DNA of 64,000 bases from Bacteroidia bacterium (GTDB lineage Bacteria > Bacteroidota > Bacteroidia > Flavobacteriales_D > Cryomorphaceae): NCBI GenBank assembly GCA_030427905.1, contig JAUICL010000003.1, positions 124,001 to 188,000 of the forward strand, given 5' to 3'. A program made the position numbers and the translations under genes. Within the stretch, counting starts at the first letter, position 1, and each line of letters opens with the position of its first letter. This document shows positions 25,182 to 34,025 of this stretch, one piece after another. Below the pieces are notes generated by a model, which saw only the letters and a program-made list of their open reading frames with translations, was not told the origin of the DNA and did no database searches.

Positions 25182-26378
25182 ATGAAAACACTTTACACTT
25201 TAATCATCTCTTGTGTTCTTCTATCCTTCCATTCCAATGCACAGGTAATTGACACGTTGAACACACGTGCTGAAATTCAGCAGTTTGCTTTCCATGAACC
25301 GGGGTTCGATATCAATCAAAGCGATGGAACCTTGTATTATGGGGGCTCAACAGGCCTTTACTACTCTACCGATAATGGAGATACATGGAACTACAACCCT
25401 TTTTTGGTAAACGGAAATGAACGCGGAATTCATTACATCGAGATCAATCAAAACACAGGAAGAGTTTATGTATCAAGCACCTCAGGTGGATTCGCTTATA
25501 CCGACAACAATGGTAGTACATGGGAAGTTCTGAATACGAATAGTTCCTACGCGATACATATTGAAAACAATATCTGTTTAGCCGCAGTGGGCGCCGTGTT
25601 TCGATTTCAAGATGGCGATTGGGCGAATAGAGTGAACACAGGTGTTCAAGCCGATAAAATCACTTCTGGAAACAACGGATATCTCTACGCCGTTTCTGAG
25701 GGTGCAGATAAAATATACTACTCTCTTGATCAAGGTTCAAATTGGGAAGTGGGTATCGACGCTGATGACGAAGCCAAGTTTATTATACCGAAGGCGAATA
25801 ATGAAGTAATCTATAGCATATGGGGCGAAGGCCTGTTTGAATCCCCAGAAGATCTCAGTTCGGATGGAGAGAATATTGGAGGAACCTTTTTAGACGGTAT
25901 CGGCTTAGAAAGCGGTTTCATGTGGCTTATCGCTTCCAATACTACCTGGCTGATGTCTTTTGATGAAGGAGAAAATTTCGAAACTTATTACGGTTCATCC
26001 ACCACAGAGTTGTTAAACGGCGTAGAGCCTCCGAGCATAGATGCCGACGGTATACGTGACCAACTCGACACATATAATGGAAAAATCTACCTTGCAGAAA
26101 CCGAGGGAAGAATTTACACCGTAGATCCTATGCCCTTGAACGTCTTACAAGAAGAAAATAGCACTTTCAACATCTACCCCAACCCGGTGGCGAAAGGCGA
26201 CTACCTGAATATTGAAGGAGCACCTTCAGCTTATCAAATCTTTGATTTAACTGGAAGATTAGTAAGAACATCTCCTATGAGCACCCGCATTTCCACCGCC
26301 GAAATGAAAGAGGGTATTTACTTTCTAAAATCAAAAAACAATGAACGATCACAACTAGTAAAATTCATTGTGCAATAA
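25182..26378 (+). CDS. T9SS type A-secreted protein with BNR/beta-propeller repeats
   Basis: 398 residues from ATG 25182 (MKTLYTLIIS), which opens a clear signal peptide ending SNAQ; the frame from 25122 is rejected. Repeated STDNGDTW, TDNNGSTW and SLDQGSNW motifs are Asp-box/BNR repeats of a beta-propeller. The last 75 or so residues are the Por secretion tail (NIYPNPV...YQIFDLTGRLV...GIYFLKS), directing export by the type IX system. Binding or glycan-related roles are possible; catalytic residues of a sialidase are not evident. A terminator follows. Confidence 0.88.
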   Translation: MKTLYTLIISCVLLSFHSNAQVIDTLNTRAEIQQFAFHEPGFDINQSDGTLYYGGSTGLYYSTDNGDTWNYNPFLVNGNERGIHYIEINQNTGRVYVSSTSGGFAYTDNNGSTWEVLNTNSSYAIHIENNICLAAVGAVFRFQDGDWANRVNTGVQADKITSGNNGYLYAVSEGADKIYYSLDQGSNWEVGIDADDEAKFIIPKANNEVIYSIWGEGLFESPEDLSSDGENIGGTFLDGIGLESGFMWLIASNTTWLMSFDEGENFETYYGSSTTELLNGVEPPSIDADGIRDQLDTYNGKIYLAETEGRIYTVDPMPLNVLQEENSTFNIYPNPVAKGDYLNIEGAPSAYQIFDLTGRLVRTSPMSTRISTAEMKEGIYFLKSKNNERSQLVKFIVQ

Positions 26379-26403
26379 ACTATACTAGTACAGTAAAAGA
26401 AAG

Positions 26404-26439
26404 ACCCCGTTGAGCTGAAAGCTGATTGGGGTTTTTGTT
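26404..26439 (+). terminator. Terminator after the T9SS cargo gene
   Basis: ACCCC (26404-26408) pairs with GGGGT (26428-26432), with an inner AGCT-GAA-AGCT hairpin, followed by a T-rich run to 26439. Confidence 0.7.
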
Positions 26440-26687
26440 TTTTGCGGGCATTCTCAAAACCGCTACTCAACCTACCCGAGGAAAGGGAGACACACTTCAT
26501 TCAAGGGACGATGCAAATCGAAACCTGGATTCTGACAAACTTCATTTACCTAAATTAAAGCTTTACCAAGTCGCTAATAGCGGTTTAAGCCCTTAGCCAG
26601 ACAGGGGCTTCCACCTATCAATGAACTCTTCTTTCATTAGATTATCTCCTCAAGAGATATGCGAAAAAATCTACGAGAATAATAGGG

Positions 26688-27115
26688 GTGACGCCAGATC
26701 CGCGATGGTCGCACACGACAAATCATTTAATAACGTTTGAAAAGAAGGTTGGTATTTTGAAAGATCTTAGTGACATTAATAGAATACTCTGTTTTATCCC
26801 CTTCATTTCGATGATGGCATTTCTTACTATTGGCTTGATTGGAGTCATGGTGCGCAACGAGATTCCTGTTTTGGGGTAAACCCTGCCCCCTACTCCTTGG
26901 GAATTGACTGGATAAATGTAGTGGCCATATTGCTCTCTGTTTTGAGTATTCTAACAATCCCGATGTCATTTTCTATTATAACTCACTTGACATTGAACCA
27001 TGTGGAGCTTCGGAAATCAGACTACCTAAGTATTTCGGTCATGATATTCTCAATTGTAGGTTTAATCTTTCTGAGATATGAAATGACAGACTTTTTTCTT
27101 TGGATTGTTGACTAA
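26688..27115 (+). pseudogene. Small membrane protein gene split by a one-base frameshift
   Basis: Two adjacent frames each look like part of one protein. The first (to 26879) has one membrane helix after KDLSDINR and ends at NEIPVLG. The second (open from about 26870, TTG at 26897, to 27115) continues FGVNPAPYSLGIDW and has two more helices. They join if one T is added to the T run at about 26867-26870. The most probable original start is TTG 26757 or nearby. The joined product would be about 120 residues with three helices; the family is unknown. It is either a true frameshift mutation or a homopolymer sequencing error. Confidence 0.5.
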
Positions 27116-27211
27116 GTAATCAATACCTAACATTTACAAGTCATTTCTCTTGCTTCTCATTAGAGCTCGATTGTGCCCAACAGGAAAAATGCATTATCTT
27201 CCATATGGCTA

Positions 27212-27778
27212 ATGGAAAAGATTCACGCGTACTACAAGCAAAATTTCAACATATCAGATTCTGATTGGGACTACTTTTCTTCCAAACTGACCCAGCAGAA
27301 CTTTAAGAAGAAAACTAAAATCCTGAACATCGGTGAAACAGAAAAACACCTTTCATTCATCGACAAAGGAATTGTGCGGCTTTTCATCCCGAAGGAAGAT
27401 TACGACTTCACATTTGGTTTTACTTTCGCTGACTCGTTTCACTCCGTTTACGACTCATTTCTAAATCAATCGCCTTCCACTTGTTGCGCTGAAGCGATAA
27501 CTGACACCACCTTGTGGCGATTGACATTCGATGATTTACAATCGGTTTATGCCAAAACATCAATAGGAAACCTGATAGGCCGCAAGGCGGCGGAGCAGCT
27601 GTACTTGTTCAAAGCTCAACGAGAATTCTCGCTACTCAACAAAACAGCCGAAGAACGCTACCTAGAGCTTTTTGAAATGAGACCTGAATTGATTAGACAT
27701 ATTCCTTTGAAATATATCGCATCCTATATAGGCGTTACCCCTCAGGCTTTGAGCAGAATACGCCGGCGAATTACTTAA
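27212..27778 (+). CDS. Crp/Fnr-family transcriptional regulator
   Basis: 188 residues from ATG 27212 (MEKIHAYY). The N-terminal cyclic-nucleotide-binding-like jelly roll (about 20-120) lacks the canonical phosphate-binding Arg motif, as is common in Bacteroidota members. The C-terminal helix-turn-helix has IPLKYIASYIGVTPQALSRIRRR. The ligand is unknown. It lies 63 bp upstream of the DUF2141-DoxX operon in the same direction, and that operon has its own promoter, making it a likely target. Confidence 0.9.
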   Translation: MEKIHAYYKQNFNISDSDWDYFSSKLTQQNFKKKTKILNIGETEKHLSFIDKGIVRLFIPKEDYDFTFGFTFADSFHSVYDSFLNQSPSTCCAEAITDTTLWRLTFDDLQSVYAKTSIGNLIGRKAAEQLYLFKAQREFSLLNKTAEERYLELFEMRPELIRHIPLKYIASYIGVTPQALSRIRRRIT

Positions 27779-27787
27779 CCTAGGTTC

Positions 27788-27819
27788 ATTGTTTCGACCT
27801 GAAGCTCCCTCTAATTTTG
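27788..27819 (+). promoter_or_regulatory. Promoter of the DUF2141-DoxX operon
   Basis: TAATTTTG (27812-27819) fits TAnnTTTG. ATTG (27788-27791) is the -33 element (3 of 4) with a 20-bp spacer. The ATG at 27842 is 22 bp downstream. Confidence 0.65.
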
Positions 27820-27841
27820 GCACATCCAAAATGAAGAAACA

Positions 27842-28279
27842 ATGAAAGCAAACACTAAAATTTTATTTGCGTTGATCATTGGCCTATTGCTTCTCAATAC
27901 GAGCCATGGCCAGACCACAGAACAAAATGTAAAAGTCACCAATCTTGAGGGTTTAGAAGGAACTCTATACATTGGCTGGTACAATTCTCCAACTGACTTC
28001 CGCATAAATGACAAAGCCGTGTACAGGGCCGAAATAGAAGTTGGAAATCAGTCTGAAGAAACCATTCCATTTTCCAACATCCCTCCTGGAACATATGCTA
28101 TTGCCGTGTTTTTGGATGAGAACGGAAACTATGAGTTGGAAAAAAACATATTTGGAATACCTACTGAGAAGTACGGATTCTCGAATAACACACTTCCTAC
28201 CTTCAGGCCGGCAACTTACCATGAATCGGCCTTTACCGTGAATCCAGGCGAAACCAACATATCTATTGAACTCAAGTAA
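27842..28279 (+). CDS. DUF2141-family exported protein
   Basis: 145 residues with a signal peptide ending SHGQ (about 1-23). The domain has the DUF2141 pattern: GTLYIGWYNSP near the start, IPPGTYAIAVFLDENGN and a FGIPTEKYGFSNN segment. It is a small beta-sandwich found mainly in Bacteroidota and Proteobacteria, of unknown function. It is the first gene of a three-gene operon with the DoxX-like protein (3 bp gap). Confidence 0.9.
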   Translation: MKANTKILFALIIGLLLLNTSHGQTTEQNVKVTNLEGLEGTLYIGWYNSPTDFRINDKAVYRAEIEVGNQSEETIPFSNIPPGTYAIAVFLDENGNYELEKNIFGIPTEKYGFSNNTLPTFRPATYHESAFTVNPGETNISIELK

Positions 28280-28282
28280 ACC

Positions 28283-28735
28283 ATGAAACCACTAATCGTA
28301 CTTATCTCCGTATTTGTCATCTCGGTATTAGCACTAAAGGTTTTCCGTGGTGAATACCACCTTCCACTTGCGGGTCGAATAGCCCTTTCAGCCATGCTTT
28401 TGCTTACTGCCTCTGGTCATTTCATATTTCCAAAAGGCATGTCCATGATGGTACCTGGCTTTATACCGTTCAAAACAGAACTGATTTACCTTACAGGTGT
28501 TTTTGAAATTGTAGCTGCAATAGGGCTCTTTGTTCCAAGCTTCAGAATACTCACTGGGTGGTTCCTTATTGCGTTCCTTGTATTGATGCTTCCTGCAAAC
28601 ATCTACGCGTCCATCAATCACATAAACTATCAAAGTGGAACTTTTGATGGGCCGGGACTTTCATATCTGTGGTTTAGAATTCCTCTTCAAATCTTGTTTA
28701 TCGCATGGACGTACTTCGCTGCAATCAAGTATTGA
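28283..28735 (+). CDS. DoxX-like integral membrane protein
   Basis: 150 residues with four predicted membrane helices: about 2-18, 31-48, 66-86 and 90-108, plus a C-terminal helix near 130-148. TGVFEIVAAIGLFVP matches the DoxX/DoxD-like membrane fold. The function of this branch is unknown; members are often linked with oxidative or thiol stress or solute exchange. It is coupled to the DUF2141 gene upstream and followed by a small soluble gene 70 bp later. Confidence 0.85.
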   Translation: MKPLIVLISVFVISVLALKVFRGEYHLPLAGRIALSAMLLLTASGHFIFPKGMSMMVPGFIPFKTELIYLTGVFEIVAAIGLFVPSFRILTGWFLIAFLVLMLPANIYASINHINYQSGTFDGPGLSYLWFRIPLQILFIAWTYFAAIKY

Positions 28736-28805
28736 CCTAAAATGCAAGAGCCACTGAACCCGGCAGAAGATTCCCTATTTTCTAGTTTTCAAAGTCTATG
28801 CAGCG

Positions 28806-29018
28806 ATGATCTATGTATTCAAAACTTCCCTGAAATCTCAAAAATCACTTGAAGAATTAACTCCACAACTCAATCAATTAGTAGGTCCATCTAATTGGCA
28901 CGTTGACTTGGAAGATTGCGATCGAATATTGAGAATTATCAGCAGAAGAAATGTTTCTCTGGAAATGCGCAAAACCTTGCACGCCTGCGGTTATACCTGT
29001 GAAGAACTCTTGGACTAA
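28806..29018 (+). CDS. Small HMA-like (ferredoxin-fold) cytoplasmic protein
   Basis: 70 residues, MIYVFKTSL start. The beta-alpha-beta pattern with VDLEDCDRILRI and a C-terminal CGYTCEELLD resembles small heavy-metal-associated-fold proteins common in Bacteroidota. The usual N-terminal CxxC is absent, and the two Cys lie near the C-terminus instead, so metal chaperone function is not assured. It is probably the last gene of the DUF2141-DoxX operon; an 8-bp hairpin follows. Confidence 0.65.
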   Translation: MIYVFKTSLKSQKSLEELTPQLNQLVGPSNWHVDLEDCDRILRIISRRNVSLEMRKTLHACGYTCEELLD

Positions 29019-29022
29019 GTCG

Positions 29023-29042
29023 ACCTTGTCCATTGACAAGGT
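29023..29042 (+). other. Hairpin after the small HMA-like gene
   Basis: ACCTTGTC-CATT-GACAAGGT is a perfect 8-bp stem with a 4-nt loop, beginning 4 bp after the stop codon. There is no T run, so termination is only possible. The remaining bases to 29200 show no gene. Confidence 0.6.
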
Positions 29043-29200
29043 TTCAAACTGAGTGTGCATTCAGTAATGAATCTCTGACGCTGAAAAAAGTACTTGAAGT
29101 GTTTTAAAAACGATTTCGGCTTGGCCGACTGTCAATTGAGTTTCCATATCCCCTATCTTTAGAGCTTTGCGCAAAAAGCCCGCACCAAAACCCGATCCCT

Positions 29201-30853
29201 ATGAAAAACTCATTTCACCTATTTCTGATTGTCCTAATAAGTGTGGTGGGGATCTCAGAAGTCTGTGCCCAAGAACTCAAGTTGAGCGGTCTGCAAGAGA
29301 AAATCGAATCGTTGGTGCCGCCTGCGGTAAACGATACTACCCCGGGGCTGGTGATCGGTGTGGTGCACAATGGGGAGCTTATTTTTAAAAAGGGCTACGG
29401 GATGGCCAATCTCTCATACGGCATTCCAAACAATACCGAAATGATCTACAACCTCGGGTCGGTGAGCAAGCAGTTTCTGGGCTATGCCTTCGCTATGCTC
29501 CAAGCCGAAGGCAAGCTCAATGTGGATGATCCCGTTGGGAAATACCTGGACGACTGGCCGGAGTTTGATCAAGAAGTGACCATCAGGCATCTGCTCACCC
29601 ATACCAGCGGGTATCGCGAAGCCTACACCATCTCGAATTTGGCGGGACGAATCGTAGAAGTGGACCGCCTGAGCAGAGAAGAATGCCTGGAAGTGGTGCG
29701 AAGACAACCCGAGCTCGAGTTTGAGCCTGGGAGCCGGTACAGTTATAATAGCACAGCCTGGGTTATTCTAGCTGAAATACTCGAAGAAGCGACGGGCCAA
29801 TCGGCTGACGAATGGGTAAAAGTGCAGATTTTTGATCCCCTGGGAATGGACCACACCTACATCGAATCTTTTGTGGGTGAAGTGATGCCCAACGCCGCGG
29901 AGTCGTACTTTCACGACCCGAATCGGGGTTATGGCAACTCAAAGAGTAACCGAGCCATTTTCGGAGCGGCCGATATTTGTTCATCGATTGATGACATGAG
30001 TCTTTGGCTTGCACATTTTCAGACTCAAGTAGTGGGAAATGAAGCGATCATGAACGACTTCCTGACGCCCTACACCCTGACCGATGGAACCAATTCAGAA
30101 TACGGGTTTGGGATCCAAAACCGAATTCACAAAGGCCTGAAGCTCTATAGCCATACGGGTGGTCACGAGTCGTTTGCCACCCAGCTTAGGTATTATCCTG
30201 AACACGATTTGGGTATCATCACCGTCTCCAACTACGGCGGTCGCGGCTGGATTCCCACCAATCAGATCGCCGAGTATGTTTTGGAAGAGTTCATGACATT
30301 TCCCGAAGAAGTGGAACATAAACCCTTCAAAATATCGAGTAAGGTGCTGAAGCGCTATGCTGGGCTGTACATCTCTCCTACGCGCAATTCGACCAATGAA
30401 CTGGAGTTGAAAAACGACACGCTGACCATTTGGGGCGGCACCCAGCTTATTCCCATTTCCGAAAACCGGTTCTACTCCAATACCTGGGGTGGTCAATTTG
30501 AATTGATTGAAGTAAAAGGGCAGCCCACTCAACTTATCATCCACGGTGATTCGAAGAGCTCTTACACCAAAGTAGAAGACTGGACGCCATCGAAAGCAGA
30601 TCTGGAAGCATACGTATCGGACTACTACAGCGCCGAGATCGAAGCGATCTATCACATGGTGATCAAGGATGATCAGCTAGTCATAGAGCATCGATGGTTG
30701 GGCGAAATGGCTCTGACACCCGTCACCAAGGACTTGTTTCGATCAGACTGGGGGATGTTCGTGGAGTTCACAAGGTCGCCAAGTGGTAAAATTCTCGGAT
30801 TTAACCTGAGCAGTGGGCGAACGCTTAATGTGTTTTTTAAGAGGAGGGAATAG
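29201..30853 (+). CDS. Exported serine hydrolase, class C beta-lactamase/esterase fold
   Basis: 550 residues with a signal peptide ending VCAQ (about 1-24). The beta-lactamase-like domain (about 35-380) has the nucleophile SVSK (Ser87, Lys90) and HTGG, the HxG/KTG-equivalent motif. The usual YxN motif reads Y181-N-S183, so the third residue is Ser rather than Asn. The last 170 or so residues form a separate DUF3471-like domain (ending LSSGRTLNVFF). It probably acts as peptidase or esterase rather than a resistance enzyme; the substrate is unknown. Confidence 0.9.
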   Translation: MKNSFHLFLIVLISVVGISEVCAQELKLSGLQEKIESLVPPAVNDTTPGLVIGVVHNGELIFKKGYGMANLSYGIPNNTEMIYNLGSVSKQFLGYAFAMLQAEGKLNVDDPVGKYLDDWPEFDQEVTIRHLLTHTSGYREAYTISNLAGRIVEVDRLSREECLEVVRRQPELEFEPGSRYSYNSTAWVILAEILEEATGQSADEWVKVQIFDPLGMDHTYIESFVGEVMPNAAESYFHDPNRGYGNSKSNRAIFGAADICSSIDDMSLWLAHFQTQVVGNEAIMNDFLTPYTLTDGTNSEYGFGIQNRIHKGLKLYSHTGGHESFATQLRYYPEHDLGIITVSNYGGRGWIPTNQIAEYVLEEFMTFPEEVEHKPFKISSKVLKRYAGLYISPTRNSTNELELKNDTLTIWGGTQLIPISENRFYSNTWGGQFELIEVKGQPTQLIIHGDSKSSYTKVEDWTPSKADLEAYVSDYYSAEIEAIYHMVIKDDQLVIEHRWLGEMALTPVTKDLFRSDWGMFVEFTRSPSGKILGFNLSSGRTLNVFFKRRE

Positions 30854-30916
30854 TTGCTCAGTGACGCCAGAAAGAAGTGGAAAAAAGAAATGTAGCAGAA
30901 ATCAAGTTTAAAAGTA

Positions 30917-31630
30917 ATGTTCGGCCTTCTCAAAAAGAAATTCAAACAAGAATCTGAACTCGAATTCTTCAAGAAATTCTGTCAAACCGATTATCCCAAC
31001 TTTGCGAAAATTCTCTTCCCTATTCGGGTCTATACCAAACTACCAAGTCATCCTAGAAACTTATCGTGGCCGAATCTCCGAACCTACATTCTGGATAATC
31101 TAATTTCAAGTTCGTTCGCAGACGAATTTGAAAGGTCATACCAAAAAACGAATCCTGATCGGTTTGAAATTATTGAAAACGCAGAAAAAGGAGACATCAA
31201 TCTAACGAAGCGAGACACACTTGTTCACCATTTTCTGGAGAGTCAACCTAGTATTTTCTTGTCCAATCTTGAATTTAAAGATTCCGAACATAAGCTAGGT
31301 GATTTGAATGTCTTTCCACAATTCCTGGACTATACGCCGCAATACATCCTTGAAGAAGTACTCAAAACGATTCATGCGGTATTCCCAAATTCACGACTAT
31401 CATGGCAGAGACACTCCTACGAATGTAAGGATTGGAATTTAAGCGAGGTGCTGAATGCACTTGATGACCTTGAACCTTTCAGCTTTTTAGACAGGATGTA
31501 TGATAAAAACGGAACTTGGGAACTGCTTCAACCAGAAGAAAGCCCCTTTCTGCTAATTGGAACCAGCTCTAAAGAGTTGATTCATGAACTAAGTAGAAAA
31601 CTGGAAATTGAGAATATGGGGAGTTCTTAG
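30917..31630 (+). CDS. Hypothetical cytoplasmic protein
   Basis: 237 residues, no signal peptide or membrane segment; charged and aromatic, with a mixed alpha/beta pattern. No family is recognised. It follows the serine hydrolase by 64 bp in the same direction and is convergent with the next gene. Codon use is more AT-rich than in the hydrolase, a possible sign of different origin, though a weak one. Confidence 0.55.
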   Translation: MFGLLKKKFKQESELEFFKKFCQTDYPNFAKILFPIRVYTKLPSHPRNLSWPNLRTYILDNLISSSFADEFERSYQKTNPDRFEIIENAEKGDINLTKRDTLVHHFLESQPSIFLSNLEFKDSEHKLGDLNVFPQFLDYTPQYILEEVLKTIHAVFPNSRLSWQRHSYECKDWNLSEVLNALDDLEPFSFLDRMYDKNGTWELLQPEESPFLLIGTSSKELIHELSRKLEIENMGSS

Positions 31631-31715
31631 TTTGTACTTTAGTCCTTCCACGACAAGCCTGCTTAAGTCCTCTGCAGCCCAAAGATTAAGGTTAGATAAC
31701 CCACGAATTTCGGAC

Positions 31716-32132
31716 TCAAATATTCTTCTTCCTCGCAATAAAAACAGTCAACCCACAAAGAGTGAGCGTGACAGCTGTACCAAAGATTAGTTCGGCTGTG
31801 GTGGTAGAGAAGAGATTTCCGATTGTGTTTAGTCCGAAAAATGCCGCTATAACCCAAAGTAAAACATTGGTAGCACGCTGCTCTCTACCCTGCGCTACAT
31901 GCCGACTTTTGAGTAAAAAGACCACAGCAATTACGACCACCACAAAAATGGAGAAGGCCTCGTACTGCAACATTTCTTCCACGGAATTTAAGCGCCCCGC
32001 CCAAACCATTTCGTAGGGTACAACCTGAAAAATGATCAGAAAATGATAGAGCATCATGACAGCCAAAAGCATGAATACGATATTCAGCGCGCAGGGCTTG
32101 GTGATCTTAAAATACGGCCTTCTCATATTCAT
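31716..32132 (-). CDS. Small integral membrane protein, unknown function
   Basis: 138 residues with four hydrophobic helices: about 17-36, 57-77, 89-106 and 110-131, plus a basic C-terminus (ARKKN). It looks like a conserved small membrane family of Bacteroidota, but I cannot name it. It is downstream of the exported protein at 32170-32820 on the same strand, with a 37-bp gap, so they may be cotranscribed. Confidence 0.65.
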   Translation of the reverse strand: MNMRRPYFKITKPCALNIVFMLLAVMMLYHFLIIFQVVPYEMVWAGRLNSVEEMLQYEAFSIFVVVVIAVVFLLKSRHVAQGREQRATNVLLWVIAAFFGLNTIGNLFSTTTAELIFGTAVTLTLCGLTVFIARKKNI

Positions 32133-32169
32133 GCTTTTGTGTTTTGGTCATGCCAGGGTTATCGTTCCC

Positions 32170-32820
32170 TTAAAATTTAAACCCTAAATAAATATTCGGT
32201 TCGAAAAGAAAGTAATCTTTCCACTCATCGTCAAGTTCTGCGAAACCTTCTGGTGCCGCAGTCTCAAACATCCAGTGCTGGCAGTGAAGTTGTGGCTCTA
32301 CAAAAAACTGCTTCTTTCCCCCAAAAGCCAGGTGATAACCGATGTGGTAGGAGTTGTACAGCTTAAAGCCATCATCTATTTTCTTGTTGTTTTCATCAAG
32401 GTAGGTCTGAAACAAGGGCAGCACTTCCACCGCTGCGAAGAGCCCCTTCCACAACATGCGCTGATAAGACACCCCTACTCCCGACTCGCGAACGTGCCCA
32501 GGGTAAAACTGACTTTCGTCCTTGAGCTTGTCCCGTAATCCATCCGTCCAAAGAATACCCATGGGCTGAAAAAGGCGCCAAGTAGCCAGTTTGACCCCCA
32601 CAATGTTTTTGTCGTCAAGCTCCCGCTTCACATGTAGTTCGAAATGTTGGGTATTCTGCACATCGTCCCAAGAAGTGGTGAAGAGCTGGGGAATGATAAT
32701 ACCGGGAACACTGATACGGTATTTGTGTTTTGGTTCAGTTTCAGTAGCCGCGTCTTTTTTTGTTTGAGCGAACGCTCCTAGGGTGCAAAAGATCAGGAAA
32801 AAGAGAATGGCGTGTTTCAT
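32170..32820 (-). CDS. Exported outer-membrane-like protein, unknown function
   Basis: 216 residues with a signal peptide ending GAFAQ (1-19). The mature part has beta-strand-like segments with many aromatic residues (GVGVSYQRMLW, GLFAAVEVLPLF, SYHIGYHLAFGGKKQFFVEPQ) and ends in Phe (IYLGFKF), which fits a small outer-membrane barrel. No catalytic motif is seen. It lies 39 bp downstream of the serine hydrolase lipoprotein gene on the same strand. Confidence 0.65.
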   Translation of the reverse strand: MKHAILFFLIFCTLGAFAQTKKDAATETEPKHKYRISVPGIIIPQLFTTSWDDVQNTQHFELHVKRELDDKNIVGVKLATWRLFQPMGILWTDGLRDKLKDESQFYPGHVRESGVGVSYQRMLWKGLFAAVEVLPLFQTYLDENNKKIDDGFKLYNSYHIGYHLAFGGKKQFFVEPQLHCQHWMFETAAPEGFAELDDEWKDYFLFEPNIYLGFKF

Positions 32821-32859
32821 CTTGAGTTGTTTTGGTTGAGAATCGAAATATTGTTTTGA

Positions 32860-33933
32860 TTAGAATTCGTTTTTCGCAATAGCGCGGAGAATGCTATCGA
32901 GCTGTGGGGTTTTATCTGTGCGGTTGCTCAGGAGAATTACCAGGCTATTGGTTTCAGGAAAAAGCCCAATCAGAGCTGAGAAGCCGTCGATATTGCCACC
33001 GTGGTAGTAACAGAGATTTCCACTCATCTGCCCCGTAAACCATCCGAAGCCCACCGTGGCCACACCTTCTTCGTGGTAAGGTTGCTCAAAGACATCTGTC
33101 TTTTCATCGGCCGAGAGAAAATCGCCCATCAGTCCATCGCCCCAGCGTTCTAGATCGTAAACTGAGCTCTCGAGGTAGCCCGCAGAAAATGCGATCTGCA
33201 TTTGGTAGGGCTCTACTTGCCCAGCGTCGTCATAACCTTGTGCCCGATTGATACCGGTAATCATGTCTTCGCCAGGACGGGTATCCGTCATACCCAGCTC
33301 CGAGAAGATGTGCTGGTGCAAGTAGGCGTCAAAACTCATTCCGGAGAGTTCTTCGACTAGTGTTCCGAGCAAGAAATAGTTGGAATTGCTGTAGGAAAAG
33401 TATTCGCCCGGGGTAAATTGGAGTCCATCTTCTTCAATGGCTTCAACAATAGCATCCATAATCTCATCGCGATCCACGTAGCTCCCTGTAGCGTCTACAT
33501 AGTCTTCAACAGGGCCTACATAATCAGGTATACCCGTGTGGTGTCGCAAGAGGTGTCGTATGGTTATCTGATCGCCTTGGGGAAAAGTATCGTCGAAGTC
33601 GGAAATAGGCTGATCAAAGCTTTCGATCAGGCCATCGCGCTTGAGCTGCACTACGGCAAAAGCCGTGAAAGCCTTAGTAACCGAACCTATTCGGTATACC
33701 AAGTCTGTAGCATTGGGCATACCCGTAGACTCGTTTGCCAGTCCGTAGCCCTTGTCGAGCAACACATCTTCGCCACTTCTCACATAAGCAGCACCGACAA
33801 AATCCATGTCAGCGATGTACTGATCAGCTGACGAATATGCCGGAGTAGAAACCTGGTTAGTATCATCGTCCTTGTCGCACGAAACGAGAAAGACAAGCGC
33901 TAACGACAAGAATATGAATTGTTTATAGTTCAT
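32860..33933 (-). CDS. Serine hydrolase lipoprotein, beta-lactamase fold
   Basis: 357 residues from ATG 33933 (MNYKQFIF). The lipobox VSCD has Cys19, followed by an acidic DKDDD stretch typical of Bacteroidota surface lipoproteins. The nucleophile motif is SVTK (Ser84, Lys87), then YSNSNY (catalytic Tyr in YSN) and HGGN (HxG). It probably cleaves peptides or esters at the cell surface. It is independent of the larger serine hydrolase at 29201, which differs in its tail domain and YxN motif. Confidence 0.92.
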   Translation of the reverse strand: MNYKQFIFLSLALVFLVSCDKDDDTNQVSTPAYSSADQYIADMDFVGAAYVRSGEDVLLDKGYGLANESTGMPNATDLVYRIGSVTKAFTAFAVVQLKRDGLIESFDQPISDFDDTFPQGDQITIRHLLRHHTGIPDYVGPVEDYVDATGSYVDRDEIMDAIVEAIEEDGLQFTPGEYFSYSNSNYFLLGTLVEELSGMSFDAYLHQHIFSELGMTDTRPGEDMITGINRAQGYDDAGQVEPYQMQIAFSAGYLESSVYDLERWGDGLMGDFLSADEKTDVFEQPYHEEGVATVGFGWFTGQMSGNLCYYHGGNIDGFSALIGLFPETNSLVILLSNRTDKTPQLDSILRAIAKNEF

Positions 33934-34025
33934 TTTGATTGGGTTTTGATTTTGACGGGGCAAAGGTGTAGCCGAAGGAAGGATGAGACGCCCTGATTTT
34001 CACATCGGGTACTAAAAAGTGAGAA

